62,979 bases of DNA from Pseudogulbenkiania sp. (GCA_018260425.1 JAGLBD010000018.1:1-62979); one strand, 5' to 3'; positions 37,973 to 47,429 are shown, counted from the first letter of the stretch. Notes: generated by a model not told the origin, from the letters alone. Program-made: numbers and translations.

Positions 37973-37986
37973 TTGACCGAAGTCAC
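37973..37986 (+). promoter_or_regulatory. Possible FNR/CRP-family site upstream of fpr
   Basis: TTGACCGAAGTCAC is a near-perfect dyad (TTGAC-N4-GTCAA, 9 of 10). It is about 100 bp before the fpr start. It could serve an ANR/FixK- or CRP-type regulator; function is unproven. Confidence 0.3.
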
Positions 37987-38089
37987 TTTATTGCCGCATT
38001 TTATAAGGTCAGATCGTATCCATTGGAGCCATAGCTCTCATATCATTGTAGAATGCTCCTCATTCATTTCTCCTCAGACAAAATTCGCT

Positions 38090-38866
38090 ATGGCAACCCT
38101 GACCACTGAACGCGTGCTCAGCGTTCACCACTGGAACGACACGCTGTTCAGCTTTACCACTACCCGTGACCCGGGTCTTCGCTTCATCAATGGCCAATTC
38201 GTCATGATCGGCCTGATGGTCAACGGCAAACCCCTGATCCGCGCCTACAGTATCGTCAGCGCAAACTGGGAAGAGAATCTGGAATTCTTCAGTATCAAGG
38301 TTCAAGACGGCCCGTTGACCTCGCGCCTGCAGCATTTGCAGGTCGGCGACGAGATTGTTGTCAGCGGCAAACCGACCGGCACGCTGGTGCAGGACAACCT
38401 GCTGCCGGCCAAGAACCTCTACCTGTTCTCCACCGGTACCGGTCTGGCTCCATTCATGAGCATCATCAAAGACCCGGAAGTCTACGACCTCTACGAAAAG
38501 ATTGTACTGGTGCATGGCGTACGCTGGGTCAATGAACTGGCTTACGAAGACTACATCACCAAAGAATTGCCGCAGAACGAGTTCTTTGGCGACGTGGTAC
38601 GCGAGAAACTGATTTACTACCCGACGGTAACCCGCGAGCCGTATCGCAACCAGGGACGCCTGACCGACCTGATCCTGAATGGCAAACTGTGCAGCGACAT
38701 CGGCCTGCCGCAGCTGAATCCGGAACATGACCGCGCCTTGCTGTGCGGTAGCCCGGCCATGCTGGAAGATACCTGCCGCATTCTCGACGAATTGGGTTTC
38801 AAGGAATCTCCGCGTATGGGCGACCCGGGCGATTACGCCATCGAACGCGCCTTCGTGGAAAAGTAA
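38090..38866 (+). CDS. fpr: Ferredoxin/flavodoxin-NADP reductase
   Basis: 258 residues, the size of proteobacterial Fpr. FAD site RAYSIVSANWEENLEFFSIK, NADP site YLFSTGTGLAPFMSI and GVRWVNELAYEDYI, and the terminal Fpr-type ERAFVEK. It moves electrons between NADPH and ferredoxin or flavodoxin, often in redox stress. The ATG at 38090 gives the standard N-terminus MATLTTERVLSVHHWND; no clear Shine-Dalgarno is seen. It has its own strong terminator. Confidence 0.95.
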   Translation: MATLTTERVLSVHHWNDTLFSFTTTRDPGLRFINGQFVMIGLMVNGKPLIRAYSIVSANWEENLEFFSIKVQDGPLTSRLQHLQVGDEIVVSGKPTGTLVQDNLLPAKNLYLFSTGTGLAPFMSIIKDPEVYDLYEKIVLVHGVRWVNELAYEDYITKELPQNEFFGDVVREKLIYYPTVTREPYRNQGRLTDLILNGKLCSDIGLPQLNPEHDRALLCGSPAMLEDTCRILDELGFKESPRMGDPGDYAIERAFVEK

Positions 38867-38890
38867 TAGACCGCAGAAACACCCAAGCAA

Positions 38891-38916
38891 CCCCGGACCG
38901 CTCCGGGGTTTTTTTT
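38891..38916 (+). terminator. Rho-independent terminator of fpr
   Basis: CCCCGGA / TCCGGGG stem, 4-nt loop, followed by eight Ts. Confidence 0.92.
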
Positions 38917-39105
38917 CGTACCCTCCATCCCAAAAGCTAGTTTAAATACCATCTAGCTAACCATAAATCCGCAATTACTCCTTGGTACTCACCAAGCTGC
39001 TCCCGCCTGCAAAATAGGTCAGTTACATGCCATGCAGAATGATGACTACCCTTGCCTGTCAAGTTCATACAGAGGGTCGAAAGATCCCAAGGAGCGTTCT
39101 TTCTC

Positions 39106-40338
39106 ATGCCTTTCAACCGTTCCTCTCCATCGCTGTTCCGCAAGGAAGCGCTAGAGCATGCCGGAAGCCGGGACAGCAAAACCATTTTGTTGACCGGGCT
39201 GCCTGGCAGTGGTCCTTTCATTGTCCTGCTCATGGGGGTACTCGGCATTGCCGCGACCTTTCTGGCCGGCTTCGAAACGCATCGCAAAATCGTCATTTCC
39301 GGCAGCGTACAACCTGAACGAGGTCTGACGCACCTGCTCGCCCCTCGGGAAGGGATCATCAATGCTCTCCACACGGCCGAAGGGAATGCGGTCGGGCAAG
39401 GAACCGCCTTGTTCGTCATCCGCGATGAGCACGGCGCACAGAACGGGCAAAAAGTGGCTGCACTGCTCCGCTCCCAAGGGGAAACCCTAAAGAGCGACCT
39501 GCATTTGCTGGAACAACACAATGCGCTACGACTCGAAGCGCTGGCGATGCAGCGACACCAGCTGGGAAACGAACTGAGGCACATGAGCCAACAGCTCATG
39601 CTGCAACGGCAACGCGTCGAACTGGCCGGTGCAGCCTATCGCCGTTTTGGCAAATTGCGCGACGCCAGCTTCATTTCCAGCGCCGGGCATCAGGAGCGCC
39701 ATGCAGAATGGCTGGATCATCAAAGCCGGCTGGCCGAGTTGCAACGCGCACACGCCACACTCGTCAGACAGGTGTCCTCCGCCTCGGCCGAGCATGACAG
39801 CACCCGCTTGCAAAACCAGCGGGATCTAGCCGAAGCCCGCCGCAAGCTCTACCGCGCAGAGCAGGCGCTGACCGAACACCACGCCAGCAATCAAGTTACC
39901 GTCACCGCCCCCCATTCCGGTCTGGTGAGCGCCATCACGGTTCACCTCGGCCAAAGCGTTCAGGCACAGCAACGCCTCGCCAACCTTGTTCCGGAAAATG
40001 CCCGCGTCGAAGCCGACCTGCAGGCCCCCTCGCGTGCCATCGGCATGATCCGGCCCGGCATGCCGGTACTGATCCGCTATCGTGCCTATCCCTATCAAAC
40101 CTTTGGGCAGGCACGTGGCACAGTGCGGGAAATTGCCGGGAGCAGCGCAGAGGTCTCAGGAGAGGCACTGTACCGGGTAAAAGTTACCCTCGCCCGACAA
40201 GCCGTCACCGCCAATGGCCAGCAGCATCCCCTGAAAAGCGGCATGGCGCTGGAAGCCAGTATTTTGCTGGAAAAACGCACGCTGCTGGACTGGCTGCTCG
40301 AACCGCTGCATCGCCTGAGTCGAAGGGATATCGCATGA
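39106..40338 (+). CDS. HlyD/CvaA-type membrane fusion protein of a bacteriocin-type exporter
   Basis: 410 residues. One membrane helix near residues 35-60 (PFIVLLMGVLGIAATFLAGF), a biotinyl-lipoyl-like half (VISGSVQPERGLTHLLAPREG), a long coiled coil about 115-270 and the second half (VTVTAPHSGLVSAITVHLGQ) before a C-terminal HlyD barrel. It forms the periplasmic adaptor between the adjacent C39 ABC exporter and an outer-membrane channel encoded elsewhere. The ATG at 39106 follows AGGAG (10-11 nt). The stop overlaps the exporter start (ATGA). Confidence 0.88.
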   Translation: MPFNRSSPSLFRKEALEHAGSRDSKTILLTGLPGSGPFIVLLMGVLGIAATFLAGFETHRKIVISGSVQPERGLTHLLAPREGIINALHTAEGNAVGQGTALFVIRDEHGAQNGQKVAALLRSQGETLKSDLHLLEQHNALRLEALAMQRHQLGNELRHMSQQLMLQRQRVELAGAAYRRFGKLRDASFISSAGHQERHAEWLDHQSRLAELQRAHATLVRQVSSASAEHDSTRLQNQRDLAEARRKLYRAEQALTEHHASNQVTVTAPHSGLVSAITVHLGQSVQAQQRLANLVPENARVEADLQAPSRAIGMIRPGMPVLIRYRAYPYQTFGQARGTVREIAGSSAEVSGEALYRVKVTLARQAVTANGQQHPLKSGMALEASILLEKRTLLDWLLEPLHRLSRRDIA

Positions 40339-42470
40339 CACATACCGCACCTGTCTATCGCTTCTGGTCACGCCGCCAGTTACCCTTGATACTCCAGACG
40401 GAAACCGCCGAATGCGGACTGGCTTGTCTCGCCATGGTCGCCGGTTATTGGGGACGCCCCTGCGATTTGATCAGCCTTCGCCAGCGTTTTGCCATTTCGC
40501 CCAAGGGTGTCACGCTGGCCGATCTGGTGCGCATGGCTGAAGCGCTGGGGCTGCAGAGCCGGCCGCTGCAACTGGAACTGGAGGAGTTGCCCAAGCTGGC
40601 ACTGCCCTGCCTGCTCCACTGGGAAATGAATCACTTTGTGGTGCTGTCGCGCGTCAAAGGAAAACGCTTGTTGATCCATGACCCTGCGGCGGGAGAGCGC
40701 TGGATAAGCCCGACAGAGGCGTCGACCCATTTCAGCGGCATTGCCCTGGAGCTACGCGCCGACCCCGATGCCCCCGCCGCACCTCCACCACGCAAAATCA
40801 GTCTGTTCGGGCTGATGGGCAACGTGGCGGGTCTGGGACGCGGCATGGTCCAGTTGCTGGCACTGGGGATACTGCTGCAACTGTGTACGCTGCTGGCCCC
40901 CTTCTATTTGCAGTGGACCGTCGACGATGCCTTGATGGCCGGTGACCGGGACCTGATCAGTGTCCTCGGCTACGGGTTTCTGTTGTTGGTGGTGCTGCAG
41001 GCCCTGATTGGCGGGGTGCGCTCCTGGCTCACCACAGTGCTCGCATCGCAGCTGAATTACCAGTGGATGGGCCGGGCATTCAATCACCTGCTGCGCTTGC
41101 CGGCAAGCTGGTTTGAAAAACGCCATCTTGGCGATATCGTCTCGCGTTTTGGCTCCATCCAGACCATTCAACACAGCCTGACCACGCAATTCGCCGAGGC
41201 CATTCTGGATGGACTGCTGGTCATGGCGACCCTGACCGTCATGGTGGTGTACAGCCCGCTACTGTCAGGTGTGGCGCTGGCGGCAGTCTTGCTGTATGCC
41301 TTGCTGCGCTGGGGCGGATTTCGCCACCTTCGTCACCTCAACGCCGAGCAGATCGCCCATGCGGCACGCCAGCAGAGCCATTTTCTGGAAAGTATCCGCG
41401 GTATTCAGACCGTGCGACTCTCGGGTGGCGAGGGACAGCGCCGCCATCGCTGGATGAACTTGCTGGCCGGACAATTCAACGCCGAACTGGGCATTGCCCG
41501 GTTAACCGTGGCGTTCCAAAGCGCCCATACCATCGTATTCGGTGCGGAGCGGGTAGTGATCATCTGGCTGGCGGCCTTCAGTGTGCTGGATGCCCGCTTC
41601 ACCGTCGGCATGCTGTTTGCCTTTCTCGCGTTTCAGGAACAGTTCAGCCAGCGCATCTCGGCCTTGATCGACAAAGTGATCGAATGGCGCATGCTGCGTC
41701 TGCACGGGGAACGGCTTGCCGATATCCTGCACAGTCCGGTGGAACAGCATGACGGACGCCGCCGCATCGACAACCACTCCGGCCGCCCTCCGGATATTGA
41801 ACTGCGCGGGATATCGTTTCGCTACGGAGACGCCGAGCCCAAGGTGGTGGACAGCCTGTCGCTGCGTATCCCTTCCGGGCAGTGCATTGCCATTACCGGG
41901 GTCTCCGGCTCAGGCAAGACTACCGTATTGAAGTTACTGCTGGGATTGCTGGACGTCCAGAACGGCGACATCCTCGTCGACAACATCCCGCTGCACCAGT
42001 TGGAACGGCAGGATTACCGCCAGCTGTTTGGCACGGTCATGCAGGATGATCGACTATTTTCCGGGTCGATCGCCGACAATATCGCTTTTTTCACGACACC
42101 TCAGGACCGGGAACGCATCGAACATTGCGCGATGATGGCCGCCATTCATCAAGACATCTGCGCAATGCCCATGGGATACGACACACTGGTTGGCGATTGT
42201 GGATCGGCACTGTCGGGGGGACAAAAGCAACGCATCCTGCTGGCCAGAGCCTTGTATCGCCAACCCAGGATTCTGGTGCTGGACGAGGCAACCAGTCATC
42301 TGGATATCTGGAATGAGAAGATGGTCAACGCGGCGATAGGGCACATCGCCATGACCCGGATTGTGGTAGCGCATAGACCGGAAACCATTGCCATGTGTGA
42401 TCGTGTTGTCACGTTGGTCAACGGTCGACTCCACGAGAAGGACCACTCTCCACTTGCCGAACCGGTCTGA
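40335..42470 (+). CDS. Peptidase-containing ABC exporter (C39 peptidase, bacteriocin/microcin type)
   Basis: 711 residues: C39 cysteine peptidase (1-140), six membrane helices, C-terminal ABC domain. The peptidase has the oxyanion Gln and catalytic Cys in LQTETAECGLACLAMV, the catalytic His in WEMNHFVVLSRV and Asp in IHDPA, so it should be active. The ATPase has Walker A GVSGSGKTT, signature LSGGQKQRILLARAL and Walker B ILVLDEATSHLD. Such proteins cleave double-glycine leaders and export the peptide. No double-glycine precursor ORF is visible on either side. Confidence 0.94.
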   Translation: MTHTAPVYRFWSRRQLPLILQTETAECGLACLAMVAGYWGRPCDLISLRQRFAISPKGVTLADLVRMAEALGLQSRPLQLELEELPKLALPCLLHWEMNHFVVLSRVKGKRLLIHDPAAGERWISPTEASTHFSGIALELRADPDAPAAPPPRKISLFGLMGNVAGLGRGMVQLLALGILLQLCTLLAPFYLQWTVDDALMAGDRDLISVLGYGFLLLVVLQALIGGVRSWLTTVLASQLNYQWMGRAFNHLLRLPASWFEKRHLGDIVSRFGSIQTIQHSLTTQFAEAILDGLLVMATLTVMVVYSPLLSGVALAAVLLYALLRWGGFRHLRHLNAEQIAHAARQQSHFLESIRGIQTVRLSGGEGQRRHRWMNLLAGQFNAELGIARLTVAFQSAHTIVFGAERVVIIWLAAFSVLDARFTVGMLFAFLAFQEQFSQRISALIDKVIEWRMLRLHGERLADILHSPVEQHDGRRRIDNHSGRPPDIELRGISFRYGDAEPKVVDSLSLRIPSGQCIAITGVSGSGKTTVLKLLLGLLDVQNGDILVDNIPLHQLERQDYRQLFGTVMQDDRLFSGSIADNIAFFTTPQDRERIEHCAMMAAIHQDICAMPMGYDTLVGDCGSALSGGQKQRILLARALYRQPRILVLDEATSHLDIWNEKMVNAAIGHIAMTRIVVAHRPETIAMCDRVVTLVNGRLHEKDHSPLAEPV

Positions 42471-42502
42471 GCCAGAATTCCGGCGATCGCCGGAGCAAGA
42501 AA

Positions 42503-42532
42503 ACAGCGACCGTCGGCTAGACGGGTCGCTGT
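42503..42532. terminator. Hairpin between the exporter and rquA (convergent)
   Basis: ACAGCGACC / GGTCGCTGT with an inner GTC/GAC extension. The 16-bp perfect palindrome TCCGGCGATCGCCGGA lies just before it (starts 42479). Confidence 0.6.
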
Positions 42533-42542
42533 CACTCGTCGC

Positions 42543-43247
42543 TCAGTCGCGATGACGCACCGAGACGATCTGGTAGACACCACCGAAGATGGTCCGCTTT
42601 TCCCAGACGAAGCGCTCGGGTTCGCGGGCATAGTCGCGGATTTCTTTTTTCCACAAGGCGCAGGCAAACGGCTCAAGCCAGGCATTGACCCCCCGCAACA
42701 GCCAACCAATCGGCTGCCATGCAGCAGGGCGATGATAGTCGACAAACAGCGCCTCGGCCCCCTCTGGCAACTGATCGAGCATATTGTCGACGATCCGGCA
42801 CTTGAGGTCGTCCGGGACTTCATGCAGCAGGAAGAAACTGGTGATGAGGTCAAATGATTCGCGAGCCCGGAATGTCGCGGCATCGGCCCGCACCACCTCG
42901 GCCTGCGGGAAGTGCTCCAGCTTGGCCAGACCATGCTCGATCTGTACCGGCGTGATATCTGTCAGCAGGAAGCGGCCTTCCTCTCCCACCGCACGGGCGG
43001 CACGGCTCACCAGATCGCCATACACATGCGCCACCTGCCAGACCCGCATACCGGGACGCAATTTGTCGAGATAGGCCCGCATCAGGCGCTGATCGTTACC
43101 GAACAGCAGGGTCTTGACCACGATATTCCGGTCAAGCCAGCGCGCATGATCGGGATTGACGTAAGCCCAGTCATAGACTTCGGTCATATAGGCCGGCACA
43201 TCTTCGTAATACAACCGGCGGGAGGCTTTCGGTGGGTTATAAGTCAT
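42543..43247 (-). CDS. rquA: Rhodoquinone biosynthesis methyltransferase-like protein RquA
   Basis: 234 residues, a SAM-binding class I methyltransferase fold. RquA-specific features are present: the N-terminal PAYMTEVYDWAYVNPDHARW, LLFGNDQRLMRAYL, the atypical SAM loop VWQVAHVYGDLVSRAARAV, FFLLHEVPDD, FVDYHRPAAWQPIG and FGGVYQIVSV. RquA converts ubiquinone to rhodoquinone, used for fumarate reduction in low oxygen. The call rests on pattern recall, not alignment. It stands alone, facing the C39 exporter genes. Confidence 0.8.
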   Translation of the reverse strand: MTYNPPKASRRLYYEDVPAYMTEVYDWAYVNPDHARWLDRNIVVKTLLFGNDQRLMRAYLDKLRPGMRVWQVAHVYGDLVSRAARAVGEEGRFLLTDITPVQIEHGLAKLEHFPQAEVVRADAATFRARESFDLITSFFLLHEVPDDLKCRIVDNMLDQLPEGAEALFVDYHRPAAWQPIGWLLRGVNAWLEPFACALWKKEIRDYAREPERFVWEKRTIFGGVYQIVSVRHRD

Positions 43248-43338
43248 GATGTCACTTCATGGTTATTGGTTTGCCTTCAGCCTAGCAGGGCATCCTGCCG
43301 ACGTATTTGAGCTTGGCCAAATCTCCCGCAAAATCAGC

Positions 43339-44115
43339 TCACTGCGCAGCCAGCGTCAGGACCACCGGGGTATGATCCGAGGGTCGCTCCCACTTGCGCG
43401 GCACTTTATCGATCACGCACTCCAGCGCATCGGGACGTAATGCGTCGCTGACCAGAATATGGTCGATACGCACGCCCAGATTGCGGCGGAACATGGCAGC
43501 CCGATAATCCCACCAGCTGTATTGCCGGTCTTCGTCGTTGAAGATCCGGAAGCTGTCGGTCAAACCCAAACCAATGAGACGCTTGAAGGCATCACGCTCC
43601 GGCGTACTGCACAGCACCTGCTCTTTCCAGCCCTCAGGGTCATGCACATCGCGGTCTTCCGGCGCGATATTGTAGTCGCCCAGCAAAGCAAGCCTCGGCC
43701 AGCGAGCCAGACTGGCAGCGACATAGCCCTCCAGCTGCGACAGCCAGTGCAATTTATAGGTGTACTTGGGCGAGTCGACCGACTCCCCGTTGACGAAGTA
43801 AGCACCTATCACCCGGATGCCGTTCACGGTGGCGGCAATGACGCGCCGTTGTTCGTCGTCATAGCCGGGAATACCATATTCGACGTCCTCGACCAGCAAT
43901 CCTTTGCGCACCAGGATGGCCACGCCATTATAGGTTTTCTGGCCAAACCAGACGGCTTGATAGCCGGCCGCTTCGATCTCGTCGATCGGGAAAACCGGCT
44001 GATCCATTTTCAGTTCTTGCAGGCACAACACCTCCACCGGCGTCGTCTCCAGCCATTGCAGCACCTGCGGCAACCTTACTTTTAGTGAATTGACATTCCA
44101 CGTAGCGAGTTTCAT
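43339..44115 (-). CDS. xthA: Exodeoxyribonuclease III
   Basis: 258 residues. EEP nuclease motifs: LATWNVNSLKVRLPQV, LCLQELKM (metal-binding Glu), LLGDYNIAPEDRDVHDP (Asp/Asn), SWWDYRAAMFRRNLGVRIDH and the C-terminal SDHTPVVLT with catalytic Asp-His. Base-excision-repair AP endonuclease. The ATG at 44115 is the family N-terminus; the longer frame from 44193 lacks RBS support. Confidence 0.95.
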   Translation of the reverse strand: MKLATWNVNSLKVRLPQVLQWLETTPVEVLCLQELKMDQPVFPIDEIEAAGYQAVWFGQKTYNGVAILVRKGLLVEDVEYGIPGYDDEQRRVIAATVNGIRVIGAYFVNGESVDSPKYTYKLHWLSQLEGYVAASLARWPRLALLGDYNIAPEDRDVHDPEGWKEQVLCSTPERDAFKRLIGLGLTDSFRIFNDEDRQYSWWDYRAAMFRRNLGVRIDHILVSDALRPDALECVIDKVPRKWERPSDHTPVVLTLAAQ

Positions 44116-44306
44116 GACTTTTTTTGTTCCGTTCGATACTTGAAAACTGCGAGTGTCTCTATTCCACACACCCTCAAAAACCTTGTAAAACAAATGCTTT
44201 CAGACGTCAACACCGGGGGTTTGCCAGAAAGCCTGTCCCGACAAACATTGTCAGACGATCCATCACGGCACTAAGATCAAAGTGTCTTCATCACCGGAGT
44301 ACCATC

Positions 44307-44468
44307 ATGGCCAGTCCCCTTAAGAGCAGCACTGTACCGAAAAACGCGACTCCCGTAGCACAACGTTCCTCGCTGTCCCCCATGCTTCCCGGCTACTCTC
44401 TGCAAACCCCGGCACAACGCCGTTGCACGAACGGCGCACCACTGGGCGATCCCAAGAAACCCCGCTGA
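44307..44468 (+). CDS. Small hypothetical protein (53 aa)
   Basis: Preceded by CGGAG 8 nt before an ATG. The product is basic, with Ser/Pro-rich first half and GYSLQTPAQRRC near the middle. I recognise no family. It sits in the gap between xthA (divergent) and the prlC terminator. It could be a spurious ORF. Confidence 0.35.
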   Translation: MASPLKSSTVPKNATPVAQRSSLSPMLPGYSLQTPAQRRCTNGAPLGDPKKPR

Positions 44469-44591
44469 TCTTCACGCTATCCCTTGCTGCATCATGTCGG
44501 CCAGGCATCGCGCCTGAGCCGGCAAAGAGTGCGAATGCGACCCATTATGCCCGTTTCCCGTTGCCGTGACGCTCTATCAAAACGGGGACCG

Positions 44592-44620
44592 CAAAAAAAA
44601 ACCCCCGTAAAAACGGGGGT
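44592..44620 (-). terminator. Rho-independent terminator of prlC
   Basis: Minus-strand hairpin ACCCCCGT / ACGGGGGT with a 4-nt loop followed by nine Ts, 127 bp past the prlC stop. Confidence 0.85.
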
Positions 44621-44746
44621 AGAAAAAGACGGGATCAATGTCCACAGGGCATGGATATCGTCTTGCTCGCTGCTGCTCTGGAGAAAATCAAAACAGAGTG
44701 ATTAGGCATGGCTATTTCTGATTGGTTCCCCAGAGCCTGCAAATAT

Positions 44747-46786
44747 TCAGGCTGATACCGTTTCGACCATGCCGGAATGACGCAACAGGGCATCGATCTG
44801 CGGATCACGACCACGGAAGGCCCGGAACGACTCCAGAGCCGGACGGGAACCACCGACGGCCAGAATCTCGTTCCAGAACCGGCTGCCCATCTCGGGATTG
44901 GCACCGCCGGTTTCCTCGAACGCCGCATAGGCATCAGCCGACAAGACTTCCGCCCACTTATAGCTGTAATAGCCTGCCGAGTAGCCACCCGCGAAGATGT
45001 GACCGAAGCTATTGGCGAAGCGGTTGTAGGCCGGAGGCTGATTGACGGCCACTTCACGGCGCACCTCGGCCAGCAGGGCTTCCCAGTCACCGTTTTGCGG
45101 GTCCAGCTCGCCATACATGCGCATATCGAACAAACCGAATTCCAGCTGACGCACCGTCTGCATACCGCTTTGGAAGTGGCGGGCCGCCGTCATCTTGTCA
45201 AACAAGGCACGCGGCAGCGGTTCACCACTGTCGACATGGCCGGTCATGCCCTGCAAGACCTCCCACTCCCAGCAGAAGTTTTCCATGAACTGCGAAGGCA
45301 GCTCGACCGCATCCCACTCCACCCCGCTGATGCCGGAGACCGCCAACTCATCGACGCGCGTCAGCATGTGATGCAAGCCGTGACCGAACTCATGGAACAG
45401 CGTGGTCACTTCGTCATGGGTGAACAACGCGGGCTTGTCGCCGACCGGCCCACTGAAATTGCAGGTCAGATAGGCAACCGGTGTTTGCACCTTGCCCGCC
45501 TTGAGACGACGGCCACGGGCGTCATCCATCCAGGCCCCGGAGCGTTTCCCCTCGCGCGCATACAGGTCGAAGTAAAAACCGCCGATGACGTTGCCGTCCT
45601 TGAGGATTGAGTAGTAGCTGACATCCTTGTGCCACACCGGTGCCTTGGCCGGAACCACCTCGACGCCAAACAGGGTGCGAACCACCCCGAACAGACCAGC
45701 CACCACCTTGGGTTCCGGGAAGTACTGCTTCACTTCCTGATCGGAAAACGAATAGCGTTCGGTACGCAGTTTTTCAGCGGCATAGGCAATATCCCACGCC
45801 TCGAGGGTATCCAGTCCCAACGTCTCGCGGGCGAACGCCTCCAGCTCGCTACGATCCTTGCGGGCAAACGGCAGGGCACGCGCCGCCAGATCACGCAGGA
45901 AGCGGATCACCTCGGCCGGACTGTCTGCCATTTTGGTATAGAGGGATAGCTCGGCGTAATTGGCAAAGCCCAGCAACTGTGCTTCTTCGCGCGCCAGCAG
46001 CAGCTTTTCGCGAATGACCGGGGCATTATCCAGCTCAGGCTTGCCGAACTCCGATGCACGCGTCACATAGGCGTCGTAGAGCGTCTTGCGCAAGTCGCGG
46101 TCATCGGCATACTGCATCACCGGCAAATAGCAGGGGAACTGCAGACTCAGCTTGTAACCCGGCTTGCTGTCCCGGGCGGCCGACTCGGCCAGCATGGCCA
46201 CGACGTCGTCAGGCAACCCCGACAGGCGCGCCGGGTCTTCGATAAACAGGCTGAAGGCATCGGTGGCATCCAGCACATTCTGCTCGAAGCGGGCCGACAA
46301 TTCCGCCAGTCGTTCCTGAATGGCGGCGAAACGGGTTTTCTCGGCCTCAGGCAATTCGGCGCCGGACAGACGGAAATCCCGCAGGTTGTTTTGTAGTACT
46401 GTTTTGCGCGCTGCACTATAGTTGGCATAGGCAGGAGCGGCAACCAAGGCCTTGTAGCGGTCGAACAAGGCCAGATTCTGGCCGACTTCGGTAAAGAACA
46501 CGGCGATTTTCGGAACGTTGGCGTTATAGGCTTCACGCAACTCGGGTGTGTTCACGACCGCATTCAAGTGACCCACTGCCCCCCAGGCACGCCCCAAACG
46601 CTCAATGGCATCCGTGAGGGGATCAATGAAACTTTCCCAATCCGGCGTTTCGGTCGAGGCGGTCAGGTCGGCAATGGTCTTGCGCGCTTCGTCAAGCAAG
46701 GTATCGATTGCCGGAGTGACATGCGCGGCCTGAATTTCGGCAAAACGCGGGAGGTCGGTAAAGTCGAGCAGCGGATTGGCGGACAT
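44747..46786 (-). CDS. prlC: Oligopeptidase A (M3 metallopeptidase)
   Basis: 679 residues, the standard PrlC length. The zinc site is TLFHEFGHGLHHML (HExxH, second Glu further on in the M3 fold), preceded by FTHDEVTT. The C-terminus has YNRFANSFGHIFAGGYSAGYYSYKWAEV. It is a cytosolic degradative peptidase for short peptides and signal fragments. The ATG at 46786 has AAGGA 9 nt upstream; the longer frame from 46870 lies in the divergent gamma-CA promoter. Confidence 0.96.
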   Translation of the reverse strand: MSANPLLDFTDLPRFAEIQAAHVTPAIDTLLDEARKTIADLTASTETPDWESFIDPLTDAIERLGRAWGAVGHLNAVVNTPELREAYNANVPKIAVFFTEVGQNLALFDRYKALVAAPAYANYSAARKTVLQNNLRDFRLSGAELPEAEKTRFAAIQERLAELSARFEQNVLDATDAFSLFIEDPARLSGLPDDVVAMLAESAARDSKPGYKLSLQFPCYLPVMQYADDRDLRKTLYDAYVTRASEFGKPELDNAPVIREKLLLAREEAQLLGFANYAELSLYTKMADSPAEVIRFLRDLAARALPFARKDRSELEAFARETLGLDTLEAWDIAYAAEKLRTERYSFSDQEVKQYFPEPKVVAGLFGVVRTLFGVEVVPAKAPVWHKDVSYYSILKDGNVIGGFYFDLYAREGKRSGAWMDDARGRRLKAGKVQTPVAYLTCNFSGPVGDKPALFTHDEVTTLFHEFGHGLHHMLTRVDELAVSGISGVEWDAVELPSQFMENFCWEWEVLQGMTGHVDSGEPLPRALFDKMTAARHFQSGMQTVRQLEFGLFDMRMYGELDPQNGDWEALLAEVRREVAVNQPPAYNRFANSFGHIFAGGYSAGYYSYKWAEVLSADAYAAFEETGGANPEMGSRFWNEILAVGGSRPALESFRAFRGRDPQIDALLRHSGMVETVSA

Positions 46787-46874
46787 GCGGGTTTTCCTTG
46801 TAGACGGGCGGTCTGCGGACCGCTCCGGTATGGTATCGTCTGTGTTGCTATTTCCCGAAGATGAGGACAATCCG

Positions 46875-47429
46875 ATGAATCACAATATCCGCCCGTTCGA
46901 TGGTCTTTCACCGAGCGTCGATCCCTCCTGTTTTGTCGACCCTGCCGCCGTGGTTATCGGCGAAGTTTCGTTGGCAGAGGGCGCATCGGTCTGGCCATGT
47001 GCCGTCGTTCGCGGGGATGTCAACAGTATCACCATCGGAGCCGGCAGCAACATCCAGGATTTCGCCATGCTGCACGTCAGCCACAAGCGCCCGGACGATC
47101 CGCAAGGCGCACCGTTGACCATTGGGCGCGATGTCACCATCGGCCATCATGTCACCTTGCATGGCTGCACCATCGGCGATGAGGTGCTGGTCGGTATCGG
47201 TTCCATCATTCTGGACCGCGCCGTCATCGAACCCCGTGTCTTGATCGGCGCCGGCTCGCTGGTGCCTCCCGGCAAGACACTGCAGTCGGGCTATCTTTAT
47301 CTGGGCAACCCGGTCAAACAGGTTCGCCCGTTGAGCGAGGAAGAGCTGGCCTACTTCCGTTACTCTGCCGAGCACTATCGTCGCCTCGCCATCAAGCATC
47401 AGGCCAGTGTCGCAGCGCTTGGAACATGA
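46875..47429 (+). CDS. Gamma-carbonic anhydrase family protein (YrdA-like)
   Basis: 184 residues of left-handed beta-helix hexapeptide repeats. VVRGDVNSITIGAGSNIQDF, then LHVSHK, and IGHHVTLHGCTIGDEVLVGIG supply the zinc-binding His positions of gamma-class anhydrases and their relatives (YrdA/CaiE). Enzyme activity is not certain in this subfamily. The ATG at 46875 has GAGGA about 8 nt upstream. It is divergent from prlC (89 bp between starts). Confidence 0.9.
   Translation: MNHNIRPFDGLSPSVDPSCFVDPAAVVIGEVSLAEGASVWPCAVVRGDVNSITIGAGSNIQDFAMLHVSHKRPDDPQGAPLTIGRDVTIGHHVTLHGCTIGDEVLVGIGSIILDRAVIEPRVLIGAGSLVPPGKTLQSGYLYLGNPVKQVRPLSEEELAYFRYSAEHYRRLAIKHQASVAALGT

Noticed and set aside
37672-37986. 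104-codon minus-strand ORF within the candidate RNA
   Set aside because: No RBS, Arg/Ser-rich low-complexity reading and crosses the terminator hairpin; looks like chance.
39027-39105. Possible double-glycine precursor ahead of the exporter adaptor
   Set aside because: No Gly-Gly codons in any frame with a start; the short frame here runs into the adaptor gene out of frame.
43304-43330. FNR-like TTGAGCTTGGCCAA upstream of rquA
   Set aside because: Only 7 of 10 matches, asymmetric; too weak to list as a site.
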